A stretch of DNA of 64,000 bases from Variovorax paradoxus (GTDB lineage: Bacteria; Pseudomonadota; Gammaproteobacteria; Burkholderiales; Burkholderiaceae_C): positions 4,526,001 through 4,590,000 of the forward strand of contig CP063166.1 in assembly GCA_016806145.1 (NCBI GenBank), read 5' to 3'. Every line of letters begins with the position of its first letter. Position 1 is the stretch's first letter. The notes under the pieces are model-generated. The model saw only the letters and a list, made by a program, of their open reading frames with translations, did not search any database and was not told where the DNA came from. Below are positions 25,062 through 32,795 of this stretch, one piece after another. The position numbers were made by a program, and so were the translations under genes.

Positions 25062-26258
25062 TCACTTCCAGAGCGCGCACTTGGTTTCGGCCTTGGTCGT
25101 GAAGACCTGATCGCCCGGCAGGGTCTTGAGCACCTTCAGGTAGTCCCAGGGCTTCTTCGACTCGGCCGGCGACTTCGCTTCCACCAGGTACATGTCGTGG
25201 ATGAAGCTGCCGTCGGCGCGGATCTGGCCCTTGCCGTAGAAGTCGTCGATCTTCATGCTCTTGAGCTGCGCCATCACCTTGTCGGAATCGGTGGTCTTGG
25301 CGGCGGCCACGGCCTTCAGGTAGGTGGTGGTGGCCGAGTAGTCGGCGGCCTGCACGTCGGTCGGCATGCGCTTGGTCTTCTCGAAGAAGCGGTTGGCGAA
25401 CTTGCGCGTGTCGTCGTTCAGGTCCCAGTACCAGCTGGTGGTGTGCAGCAGGCCTTCGGTGTTCTTCAGGCCCAGGCTGTGGATGTCGCTGAGGAACACC
25501 AGCAGGCCGGCGGTCTTCATCGACTTGTTGATGCCGAATTCCTTGGCCGCCTTGATCGCGTTGATGGTGTCGCCGCCGGCATTGGCCAGACCGAGGATCT
25601 GCGCCTTCGAGTTCTGCGCCTGCAGCAGGAAGGACGAGAAGTCCGAGGCATTGAGCGGATGGCGCACCGAGCCCACCACCGAGCCGCCCTTCTCCTTCAC
25701 CACCTTGGTGGTGTCGGCTTCGAGCGCATGGCCGAAGGCGTAGTCGGCGGTCAGGAAGAACCAGCTCTTGCCGCCGCGGTCGACCACCGCCGCGCCCGTG
25801 CCCTTGGCCAGCGCGACCGTGTCGTAGGCGTAGTGGATGGTGTAGGGGCTGCACTGCTCGTTGGTGAGCACCGAGCTGCCCGCGCCGTTGTTGAAGTACA
25901 CGCGCTTCTTCTCTTCGGCCACCTTGGCCGTGGCCAGCGCCACGCCCGAGTTGGTGCCGCCGAAGACCATGGTCACGCCGGCGGTGTCGATCCACTCGCG
26001 CGCCTTCGAGGCGGCGATGTCGGCCTTGTTCTGGTGGTCGGCGGTCAGCAGCTCGATGGGCTGGCCCAGCACCTTGCCGCCGAAGTCGTCGATGGCCATC
26101 TGGATGGCGGTGGCGCCGCCCTTGCCTTCGAGGTCGGCGTACAGGCTCGACAGGTCGGTGACGAAACCGATCTTGACCTTTTCCTGGGCCTGCGCGCCGG
26201 TGGCTGCGAGGGCGAGGACGGCGATGGCGCCGGCGATGAGGCCGAGTTTCTTTTGCAT
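25062..26258 (-). CDS. Liv-type ABC transporter substrate-binding protein, copy 2
   Basis: A 398-residue periplasmic protein with a signal peptide (LALAATGAQA, cleavage near 24) and the same type I binding fold as its downstream neighbour. Landmarks: EKVKIGFVTDLSSLYADLEG, ADHQNKADIAASKAREWIDT and LNASDFSSFLLQAQNSKAQI. It is the third gene of the operon after livG and livF. The tandem copy 56 bp away is evidently a duplication. Two binding proteins on one permease would widen the substrate range. The start ATG 26258 has AGGAGAC upstream. Confidence 0.93.
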   Translation of the reverse strand: MQKKLGLIAGAIAVLALAATGAQAQEKVKIGFVTDLSSLYADLEGKGGATAIQMAIDDFGGKVLGQPIELLTADHQNKADIAASKAREWIDTAGVTMVFGGTNSGVALATAKVAEEKKRVYFNNGAGSSVLTNEQCSPYTIHYAYDTVALAKGTGAAVVDRGGKSWFFLTADYAFGHALEADTTKVVKEKGGSVVGSVRHPLNASDFSSFLLQAQNSKAQILGLANAGGDTINAIKAAKEFGINKSMKTAGLLVFLSDIHSLGLKNTEGLLHTTSWYWDLNDDTRKFANRFFEKTKRMPTDVQAADYSATTTYLKAVAAAKTTDSDKVMAQLKSMKIDDFYGKGQIRADGSFIHDMYLVEAKSPAESKKPWDYLKVLKTLPGDQVFTTKAETKCALWK

Positions 26259-26334
26259 GCGAAGTCTCCTGAAAGAATCTTTGTGAGATGAGGACGGGAA
26301 CGTCGGGGTCTTGTGGACGGAAAGGGAAAGAGGT

Positions 26335-27042
26335 TCAGACGCCCAGCAGCTCGTTGAGCACCGGCATCTTGGCTTCGAGCTCGGCGGCGCCGAATTTCTC
26401 GACGATGCGGCCGTGCTCCATCACGTAGAAGCGATCGGCCAGCGGCGCCGCGAAGCGGAAGTTCTGCTCCACCATCACGATGGTGTAACCCTTGGAACGC
26501 AGGGTCGTGATCATTCGCGCGAGCGCCTGCACGATCACCGGCGCCAGGCCTTCGGAGATCTCGTCGAGCAAGAGCAGCTTGGCGCCCGTGCGCAGGATGC
26601 GCGCCACCGCCAGCATCTGCTGCTCACCGCCCGACAGCCGCGTGCCCTGGCTGTGGCGGCGCTCCGCCAGGTTCGGGAACATCGCGTAGATCTCGTCGAC
26701 CGACATGCCCTGCCCCGCGCCTTTCAGCTCCGGTGGCAGCATCAGGTTCTCTTCGCACGACAGGCTCGCGAAGATGCCCCGCTCCTCGGGGCAATAGCCG
26801 ATGCCCAGGTGCGCGATGCGGTGCGTGGGCATCGCGATCGTTTCCTTGCCGTTGACCTCGATGCTGCCCTTGCGCGCGCCGGTCAGGCCCATGATCGCGC
26901 GCAGCGTGGTCGTGCGGCCCGCGCCATTGCGGCCCAGCAAGGTGACGACCTCGCCGGGCTGCACCACCATGTCGACGCCGTGCAGCACATGCGATTCGCC
27001 GTACCAGGCCTGCAGACCCTTGATCTCCAATGCGGCGGTCAT
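26335..27042 (-). CDS. livF: Branched-chain amino acid ABC transporter ATP-binding protein LivF, with Walker A Arg variant
   Basis: A 235-residue ATPase with the ABC signature LSGGEQQMLAVAR and Walker B LLLLDEISEGLAP, plus the H-loop region replaced by VEQN as usual for LivF. The Walker A reads GRNGAGRTT: Arg43 stands where Lys is almost always found in ABC ATPases. The codon (CGC on the coding strand) is clear. ATP hydrolysis at this site may be reduced, with LivG supplying an intact site; a similar Arg form may exist in related LivF proteins. It overlaps livG by one base (TGATG), so translation is coupled. Confidence 0.92.
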   Translation of the reverse strand: MTAALEIKGLQAWYGESHVLHGVDMVVQPGEVVTLLGRNGAGRTTTLRAIMGLTGARKGSIEVNGKETIAMPTHRIAHLGIGYCPEERGIFASLSCEENLMLPPELKGAGQGMSVDEIYAMFPNLAERRHSQGTRLSGGEQQMLAVARILRTGAKLLLLDEISEGLAPVIVQALARMITTLRSKGYTIVMVEQNFRFAAPLADRFYVMEHGRIVEKFGAAELEAKMPVLNELLGV

Positions 27043-27812
27043 CAGTGAGCTCCCTGCAGTTGGCCGTCCGTGGTGCCCATGTAGGCCTCCATGACCTGCG
27101 GGTTCTTCGAGACTTCCGCATACGGGCCTTCGGCCAGCACGGCGCCACGCTGCAGCACGGTGATGGTGTCGGCGATGGTCGAGACCACGCTCATGTTGTG
27201 TTCGACCATCAGGATGGTGCGGCCCGCCGACACGCGCTTGATCAGCTCGGCCACGCGGTGCACGTCCTCATGGCCCATGCCCTGCGTGGGCTCGTCCAGC
27301 AGCATCAGCTCGGGCTCCATCGCGAGCGTGGTCGCGATCTCCAGCGCGCGCTTCCGGCCATAGGGCAGGTTCACGGTCTGCTCTTCGGCGAGATCCTCGA
27401 GGCCGACCTCGGCGAGCAACTCGCGCGCCCGGGCGTTGAGCGGCTCGAGCGACTTCTCGCTCTTCCAGAAGTGGTACGAGGTGCCGAGCCTGCGCTGCAG
27501 CCCCAGGCGCACGTTCTCGAGCAGCGTGAGGTGCGGGAACACGGCCGAGATCTGGAACGAGCGGATGATGCCGCGCCGCGCGATCTGCGCGGGGCGCTCG
27601 CCGGTGATGTCCTGGCCGTTGAAAAGAATCGTGCCGCTGGTGGGTTCGAGGAACTTCGTGAGCAGGTTGAAGCAGGTCGTCTTGCCCGCGCCGTTGGGTC
27701 CGATGAGCGCGTGGATCGAACCGCGCACGACCGAGAGGTCGACCTTGCTGACCGCGGTGAAGCCCTTGAATTCCTTGGTGAGCTGGCGTGTTTCGAGAAT
27801 GACGTCGCTCAT
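27042..27812 (-). CDS. livG: Branched-chain amino acid ABC transporter ATP-binding protein LivG
   Basis: A 256-residue ATPase: Walker A GPNGAGKTT (K44), LivG-type insertion FQISAVFPHLTLLENV, signature region NLPYGRKRALEIATTLA in place of a canonical LSGGQ, Walker B LMLLDEPTQGMGH and VEHNMSVV. All are normal for LivG. It is the first full gene of the liv operon and shares one base with livF. A 14-codon reading frame ends inside its start codon (ATGA), discussed separately. Confidence 0.95.
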   Translation of the reverse strand: MSDVILETRQLTKEFKGFTAVSKVDLSVVRGSIHALIGPNGAGKTTCFNLLTKFLEPTSGTILFNGQDITGERPAQIARRGIIRSFQISAVFPHLTLLENVRLGLQRRLGTSYHFWKSEKSLEPLNARARELLAEVGLEDLAEEQTVNLPYGRKRALEIATTLAMEPELMLLDEPTQGMGHEDVHRVAELIKRVSAGRTILMVEHNMSVVSTIADTITVLQRGAVLAEGPYAEVSKNPQVMEAYMGTTDGQLQGAH

Positions 27813-27853
27813 CTCGCGAAGCCGCCCGGGTAGTGACCGAAAAAGTCTGTCAT
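27809..27853 (-). CDS. Short upstream ORF (14 aa) coupled to livG
   Basis: ATG at 27853 opens MTDFFGHYPGGFAR and its TGA overlaps the livG ATG (ATGA). A weak GAGAAC lies upstream. It may help load ribosomes onto livG or act as a leader peptide, but it has no run of Leu, Ile or Val as an attenuator would. It could also be chance. Confidence 0.3.
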   Translation of the reverse strand: MTDFFGHYPGGFAR

Positions 27854-28240
27854 GCGTTTGTTCTCACAGCGCCACCATCGAGCGCGGACCGATTGTTGGG
27901 GGGCGCCTCTCGCTTGCATACTGGGGCAAATGCCTATGCTGCAGTGCAACCTTCTCGAACGGTGACGCATGTCCGGCATGCATGCCATCGGCACACTGTC
28001 GCCGCAACGACAAAGCATGTGCACCGCAGCATGCCGCGCGCATGCGATCGCTGCTTCTTCGCGCGCACTTCCGAACTACATCGCGGCTGCAGCGCACGCG
28101 GTCCATCGGCGGCGGGCGGATGGCTTCGGCCCGCGCACGCCGACCTTCGCGATTCGCACAAGTCTTGTGCGCCCGTGCGTCTACACCGGCACGCCCGCGC
28201 TTCGTACGCTTCGGTCTTCTTCAGTCCCCCAGAGAAGTCC
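27854..28240. other. Intergenic region between divergent livG and cysteine hydrolase genes
   Basis: About 390 bp without a convincing gene. It should hold the liv operon promoter on the minus strand and that of the hydrolase on the plus strand. Several GCATGC-type short palindromes and the spaced pair TTGCA/TGCAA near 27913-27950 are visible, but no clear -35/-10 pair can be assigned. The open frame reaching upstream of 28241 has unnatural composition and is rejected. Confidence 0.4.
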
Positions 28241-28861
28241 ATGCAGCATCCCAGCATCCGCACGCTCACCGGCGCGCAGCCGACCACCCGCCTCGATCCC
28301 GCCACCACGGCGCTGATCGCGATCGATTTCCAGAACGAGTACTTCGACGGCCGCATGCCGATCCCCGATGGCCTGCCGGCATTGCGCCAGGCCCGGCGGC
28401 TGATCGAGGCGGCGGACCGGCATGCGGTGCCGGTGTTCCATGTGCAGCACCTCGCGCCCGCGGACAGCCCGATCTTCGCGCAGGGCAGCGCGGCCTTCGA
28501 CATCCATCCCGAGCTGCGCCCCGACGCGCGGCACACGGTGCTGACGAAAGCGACGCCGAGCGCCTTCGCGGGCACCTCGCTCGATGCCGAGCTGCAGGCG
28601 CGCGGCATCCGCACCTTGATCCTCACCGGCCTCATGACCCACATGTGCGTGTCGGCCACCGCCTTCGATGCCGCGCCGCGCGGCTACCAGAACCTGATCG
28701 CGGGCGATGCCTGCGCGACGCGCGACCTCGACCTCGAGGACGGCGGCGTGCTCGGCCATCGCGAACTGCATCGCGCGGCGCTGCGCGGCGTGTCGGACGT
28801 GGTGGCCGAGGTGCGCTCGACCGACGAGCTGCTGCGGCTGCTCGATCAGCCGGCGCCGTAA
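28241..28861 (+). CDS. Cysteine hydrolase, isochorismatase-like family
   Basis: A 206-residue cytosolic protein with the family triad: D29 in LIAIDFQNEY, K103 in VLTKATPSAF and C136 in LMTHMCVSATAFDA, with the preceding cis-peptide region. The family includes isochorismatases, nicotinamidases, ureidoacrylate and N-carbamoyl hydrolases; this sequence gives no clear pointer to one of them. ATG 28241 follows AGAGAAG. It overlaps the convergent LysR gene by 16 bases at the 3' end. No neighbouring pathway genes help define its substrate. Confidence 0.9.
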   Translation: MQHPSIRTLTGAQPTTRLDPATTALIAIDFQNEYFDGRMPIPDGLPALRQARRLIEAADRHAVPVFHVQHLAPADSPIFAQGSAAFDIHPELRPDARHTVLTKATPSAFAGTSLDAELQARGIRTLILTGLMTHMCVSATAFDAAPRGYQNLIAGDACATRDLDLEDGGVLGHRELHRAALRGVSDVVAEVRSTDELLRLLDQPAP

Positions 28862-29739
28862 CGCGCCGCCGCGAAATCGACGAAGGCGCGCACCTTCGGC
28901 GACAGGTGGCGGTTCTGCGGATAGAGCGCGTAGAGGTTCAGTGCCGGCTGATCGAAGTCCGGCAGCACGCGCACCAGCTCGCCGCGCGCGAGATGGTCGC
29001 GCAGCAGGAAGGCCGGCGAGAGCGCGAGCCCGGTGCCGGCCAGCGCGGCCGTGCGCAGCACGATGCCGCTGTTGGCCTGCAGCCGGCCGCCGACCTCGAC
29101 CGTGTGCACGCCGCCGTCGCGCGCGGTGAAGCTCTGCTGCCCCGCCTTGCCCGCGAGCGAGTAGTTGAGGCACTCGTGCGTCGCGAGATCCGCGGGCACG
29201 ACCGGCGTGCCGCGCCGCCGCAGGTAATCGGGCGAGGCCACCCACCACTCCTCGAAGCTCGCGAGCCGCTTGACGATCAGCGTCGAGTCCGACAGACCAT
29301 GGGCCAGCCGCAGGCCCACGTCGAAACCCTCCTCGATCAGGTCGACGAAGCGGTCGTTGCACACCAGGTCGACCTTGAGCTGCGGATGCGCTTCGAGAAA
29401 AGCCGGCAGCCATTGCGCGAGCGCCTCGAGCCCGAAGGACATCGGCGCGTTGATGCGCAGCAGGCCCGTGGGCTCGACCTGGTGTTGCGCGACGGCCAGC
29501 GCGGCGGCCTCGAGCTGGTCGAGGATCTGGCGGCCGTGCTGGTAGTAGGTCTGGCCGGCCTCGGTGAGCGCGAAGCGGCGCGTGGTGCGGTTGAGCAGCT
29601 GCACGCCGAGCGCGGCCTCGAGCTGCTTGACCTGGCGCGAGACGACGGTGTGCGAGACATCCATGGCCTCGGCCGCGGCCGTGAAGCCGCCGGCCTCGAC
29701 CACCGCGCGAAATGCCTTCAAGGCGGCGAACTGATCCAT
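28846..29739 (-). CDS. LysR-family transcriptional regulator
   Basis: A 297-residue protein: N-terminal winged helix (about 1-60; FRAVVEAGGFTAAAEAMDVS, then VSRQVKQLEAALGVQLLNRT) and a periplasmic-binding-like effector domain (about 90-290). The sequence is closest in style to the large group of LysR proteins exemplified by DmlR/PtxR-like regulators. LysR genes are usually divergent from their target, but here the upstream neighbour on the other strand is not divergent (the Emr operon is co-directional and ends 80 bp upstream), while the cysteine hydrolase is convergent. Its target therefore cannot be read from position. Confidence 0.93.
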   Translation of the reverse strand: MDQFAALKAFRAVVEAGGFTAAAEAMDVSHTVVSRQVKQLEAALGVQLLNRTTRRFALTEAGQTYYQHGRQILDQLEAAALAVAQHQVEPTGLLRINAPMSFGLEALAQWLPAFLEAHPQLKVDLVCNDRFVDLIEEGFDVGLRLAHGLSDSTLIVKRLASFEEWWVASPDYLRRRGTPVVPADLATHECLNYSLAGKAGQQSFTARDGGVHTVEVGGRLQANSGIVLRTAALAGTGLALSPAFLLRDHLARGELVRVLPDFDQPALNLYALYPQNRHLSPKVRAFVDFAAARYGAG

Positions 29740-29762
29740 GCGCGCGACTGTATGCGAACGAA

Positions 29763-29792
29763 ACCCCCGGGCCTCTTGCGAAACCCGGGGGT
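29763..29792 (-). terminator. Terminator-like hairpin downstream of emrB-like gene
   Basis: Arms ACCCCCGGG (29763-29771) and CCCGGGGGT (29784-29792) form a 9-bp GC-rich stem with a 12-base loop. On the minus strand it is followed by TTTCGTT, a poor but usable T tract. It lies 26 bp after the stop of the MFS gene and just before the LysR start. Confidence 0.6.
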
Positions 29793-29818
29793 CGATGGGA
29801 GATGTGGCGAACGCGGAC

Positions 29819-31384
29819 TCAGTGCGCGCCGGCCGCCGCGTCGCTGCCCGCGCCGCCCGATTGCGGCCGCGCGAACCACACCAGCGGAATCAGCAGCAGG
29901 AACAGCACCGCCGATGCATAGAAGATGTCGTTCGAGGCCAGCATGAAGGACTGCTGGTCGACCAGGCGATTGATCTGGCCCATCACCTGCTCGGTGCTGA
30001 AGCCGTTGCTCGCGAGGCCCGACATCGCGCTGGTGGCCGCGATGTTGCCCTGGTTGATCGACTCCGCGAGCTGCGCGTGGTGCAGCGTCGCGCGGTTCTC
30101 CCACAGCGTGGTGGCGATCGAGGTGCCCATGGCGCCGGCCGTGATGCGCAGGAAGTTCGACAGGCCCGAGGCGGCCGGGATGCGGTCGGGCGTGAGGCCC
30201 GAGAGCGTGACCGTCACCAGCGGGATGAAGAAGAACGCCATCGCGATGCCCTGGATGAAGGTCGGGATCATGATGGTCCCGAAATCGGCCTGGGTGTTGA
30301 AGTTCGACCGCATCCACAGCACCAGCGCGAACACCAGGAACGAGAAGGTGGCGTAGCGGCGCGGGTCGACCTTGGCGATGGTCAGGCCCACCACCGGCGA
30401 CAGGAAGATCGCCAGCAACCCTACCGGCGCCATCACCATCCCCGCCTGCGTCGCGGTGTAGCCCATCCACTGCTGCAGCCACAGCGGCAGCAGCACCACG
30501 TTGCCGAAGAACAGGCCGTAGGCCACCGCGGTCGCGACCGCGCCCGACCAGAAGTTGCGGCGCTTGAACAGCGACAGGTCGACCACCGGATGCTTCTCGG
30601 TCAGCTCCCAGATCAGGAAGAAGGCGAAGCCCACGACGGCCACCACCGCGAGCGTGACGATCTGCGCCGAGTGGAACCAGTCGAGCTCCTTGCCCTTGTC
30701 GAGCATGAGCTGCAGCGCGCCGACCCAGATCACCAGCAGCGCGAGGCCGATGGCGTCGATGGGCACCTTGTGGGTCAGGCTCTCGCGCTTGCGGTACAGC
30801 ACCCAGGTGATGGCCGCGGCGACGATGCCCACCGGGATGTTGATGTAGAAGATCCAGGGCCAGGAGATGTTGTCGGTGATCCAGCCGCCGAGCAGCGGCC
30901 CCATCACGGGCGCGACCAGCGTGGTCATCGACCACATGGCCATCGCGAGGCCGGCCTTGGCGCGCGGATAGCTCGACAGCAGCAGCGTCTGCGACAGCGG
31001 GATCATCGGTCCCGCGACGAAGCCCTGCAGCGCGCGAAACGCGATCAGCGTGGTCATGTTCGGCGCCAGGCCGCACAGCAGCGAGCTGATCATGAACAGG
31101 ATCACGCTCGCCACGAACAGGCGGACCTGGCCGAAGCGCTGCGTCATGAAGCCGGTGAGCGGCACCGCGATGGCATTGGCCACCGCGAAGCTGGTGATGA
31201 CCCAGGTGCCTTGCGTGGTGCTCACGCCAAGGTCGCCCGAGATGGCCGGCAGCGACACGTTCGCGATCGACGAGTCGAGCACGTTCATGAAGGTGGCGGC
31301 CGAAAGCGCGATCGTCCCCCACACGCGGGCGGAGCCCTCGAGCGGAGGCGGTGCGACGTAGGCGGGTGCGGCGGCGGTGGCCAT
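29819..31384 (-). CDS. emrB: DHA2-family MFS drug exporter, EmrB-like
   Basis: A 521-residue inner-membrane protein with about 14 membrane helices, the DHA2 count. Landmarks are LDSSIANVSLPAISGDLGVS (motif D1-like, about 37-56), RFGQVRLFVAS, GFVAGPMIPLSQTLLLSSYP and GPLLGGWITDNISWPWIFYI (motif C, near 160-180). It exports drugs or toxic organics with proton antiport, working with the EmrA-like adaptor and the outer-membrane factor encoded upstream. It is the last gene of the marR-omf-emrA-emrB operon and is followed by a hairpin. Confidence 0.93.
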   Translation of the reverse strand: MATAAAPAYVAPPPLEGSARVWGTIALSAATFMNVLDSSIANVSLPAISGDLGVSTTQGTWVITSFAVANAIAVPLTGFMTQRFGQVRLFVASVILFMISSLLCGLAPNMTTLIAFRALQGFVAGPMIPLSQTLLLSSYPRAKAGLAMAMWSMTTLVAPVMGPLLGGWITDNISWPWIFYINIPVGIVAAAITWVLYRKRESLTHKVPIDAIGLALLVIWVGALQLMLDKGKELDWFHSAQIVTLAVVAVVGFAFFLIWELTEKHPVVDLSLFKRRNFWSGAVATAVAYGLFFGNVVLLPLWLQQWMGYTATQAGMVMAPVGLLAIFLSPVVGLTIAKVDPRRYATFSFLVFALVLWMRSNFNTQADFGTIMIPTFIQGIAMAFFFIPLVTVTLSGLTPDRIPAASGLSNFLRITAGAMGTSIATTLWENRATLHHAQLAESINQGNIAATSAMSGLASNGFSTEQVMGQINRLVDQQSFMLASNDIFYASAVLFLLLIPLVWFARPQSGGAGSDAAAGAH

Positions 31385-31425
31385 GGTTCAGCGCGACAGC
31401 GGTCGGAACGAAAGCGCCGTGGCGA

Positions 31426-32766
31426 TCAACCGGGCTGGCCCTGCGCGGGGATCTGCGCGGCCGAGGCCGGCGAGATCGCGGGCGCGGCGCGGTTGGCGGG
31501 CACCGAGGGCACGTGCACCGCCTTGGCGGCCGCGCCGTTGCCGAGGTTGGCGGCCACGATGCGGTCGACCTCGGCATCGGCGCCGCGGTCGAGCTGGCTG
31601 TAGACCTGCGTCTGCGTGAGCGCGGTGGCGCGCGGCGCGTCGGCGAGCATCTTGCCGGCCTTCTGCGTGATGTCGACCTCGACGTCCATCGACAGGCCGA
31701 TGCGCAGCGGGTTGGCCTTGAGCTGCTCGGCGTCGAGCGCGATGCGCACCGGCACGCGCTGCACCACCTTGATCCAGTTGCCGGTGGCGTTCTGCGCGGG
31801 CAGCAGCGCGAAGGCGCTGCCGGTGCCCACGCCGAGGCCGGCGACCTTGCCCGTGTACTCGACCTTCTTGCCGTAGACGTCGGCCGTGAGCTTCACCGGC
31901 TGGTCGATGCGGATGTTGCGCAGCTGCACTTCCTTGAAGTTGGCGTCGACCCACAGCTGGTTGAGCGGCACGATCGACATCATCGGCGTGCCGGCCGCGA
32001 CGCGCTGGCCGAGCTGCACGGTGCGCTTGGCGACGTAGCCGTCGACCGGCGCGGGCATGGCGACGCGCTGCGTGGCCAGGTAGGCCTCGCGCACCTTGGC
32101 GGCGGCGGCCAGCACGCTCGGGTGCTCGGCCACGCTGGTGCCTTCGGTCAGCGACTGGTTGCTGGCGAGCTGCTCGCGCGCGGCGATCACGCCGGCCTGC
32201 GCCGCGGCCAGCGCGCTCTTCGCGTTGGCGAGCGTGGTCTCGGCATGGTTGAGTTCTTCCTTCGACACCGCGCCGTTGCCCGACAGCGCGCGGCGGCGCT
32301 GCAGGTCGTCCTGGGCCTTGGCGATGTCGCTCTGCGCCTTGACGATGTCGCTCTGGCGCAGCGTGACCTGCGCGGCCAGCGAGCCGTTGTTGGCGTACAG
32401 CGTGCGGGTCTGGCGCACGGTCTGCGCGAGCGCGGCCTCGGCCTGTTCGAGCGCGACCTTGGCATCGGCCGGGTCGAGCTGCACCAGCGGCTGGCCGGCC
32501 TTCACGTAGTCGGTGTCGTCGGCGTTGATCGCCATCACGGTGCCGCCGATCTGCGGCGTGATCTGGATCACGTTGCCCTGCACGTAGGCGTTGTCGGTGT
32601 CCTCGTAATGGCTGGCCACCAGCCATTCGTAGAGGCCCCAGCCGCCACCGACCACGACCACCGCGGCGGTGAGCGCGGTGAGTGCGCGGCGGCGCTTGCC
32701 GTTGCCTGCTTCGGGGACCGCGGCGGAGGAAGGAGCAGCGGTGGTCTGTGTGTTGTTGTCGCTCAT
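31426..32766 (-). CDS. emrA: HlyD-family periplasmic adaptor, EmrA-like
   Basis: A 446-residue membrane-fusion protein: a single N-terminal membrane helix (about 28-48, ALTALTAAVVVVGGGWGLYE), a biotinyl-lipoyl-like half (YVQGNVIQITPQIGGTVMAI), a long coiled-coil hairpin (about 100-215, rich in A, Q, L, E) and the second lipoyl half and barrel (PAPVDGYVAKRTVQLGQRVA). The C-terminal tail is Ala/Pro-rich. It bridges the EmrB-like pump and the outer-membrane channel. Start ATG 32766 is the first before the membrane helix. It lies between the channel gene and emrB with short gaps. Confidence 0.93.
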   Translation of the reverse strand: MSDNNTQTTAAPSSAAVPEAGNGKRRRALTALTAAVVVVGGGWGLYEWLVASHYEDTDNAYVQGNVIQITPQIGGTVMAINADDTDYVKAGQPLVQLDPADAKVALEQAEAALAQTVRQTRTLYANNGSLAAQVTLRQSDIVKAQSDIAKAQDDLQRRRALSGNGAVSKEELNHAETTLANAKSALAAAQAGVIAAREQLASNQSLTEGTSVAEHPSVLAAAAKVREAYLATQRVAMPAPVDGYVAKRTVQLGQRVAAGTPMMSIVPLNQLWVDANFKEVQLRNIRIDQPVKLTADVYGKKVEYTGKVAGLGVGTGSAFALLPAQNATGNWIKVVQRVPVRIALDAEQLKANPLRIGLSMDVEVDITQKAGKMLADAPRATALTQTQVYSQLDRGADAEVDRIVAANLGNGAAAKAVHVPSVPANRAAPAISPASAAQIPAQGQPG

Positions 32767-32795
32767 GATGGTCTTTCCGGATTCGAAAGAGAGAT

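Noticed and set aside
27833..28240. Upstream in-frame extension of the cysteine hydrolase
   Set aside because: Cys/His/Arg-rich unnatural composition, and AGAGAAG directly precedes the ATG at 28241.
29763..29792. LysR operator
   Set aside because: The GC-rich stem with a following T tract on the minus strand fits a terminator better than a T-N11-A LysR site.
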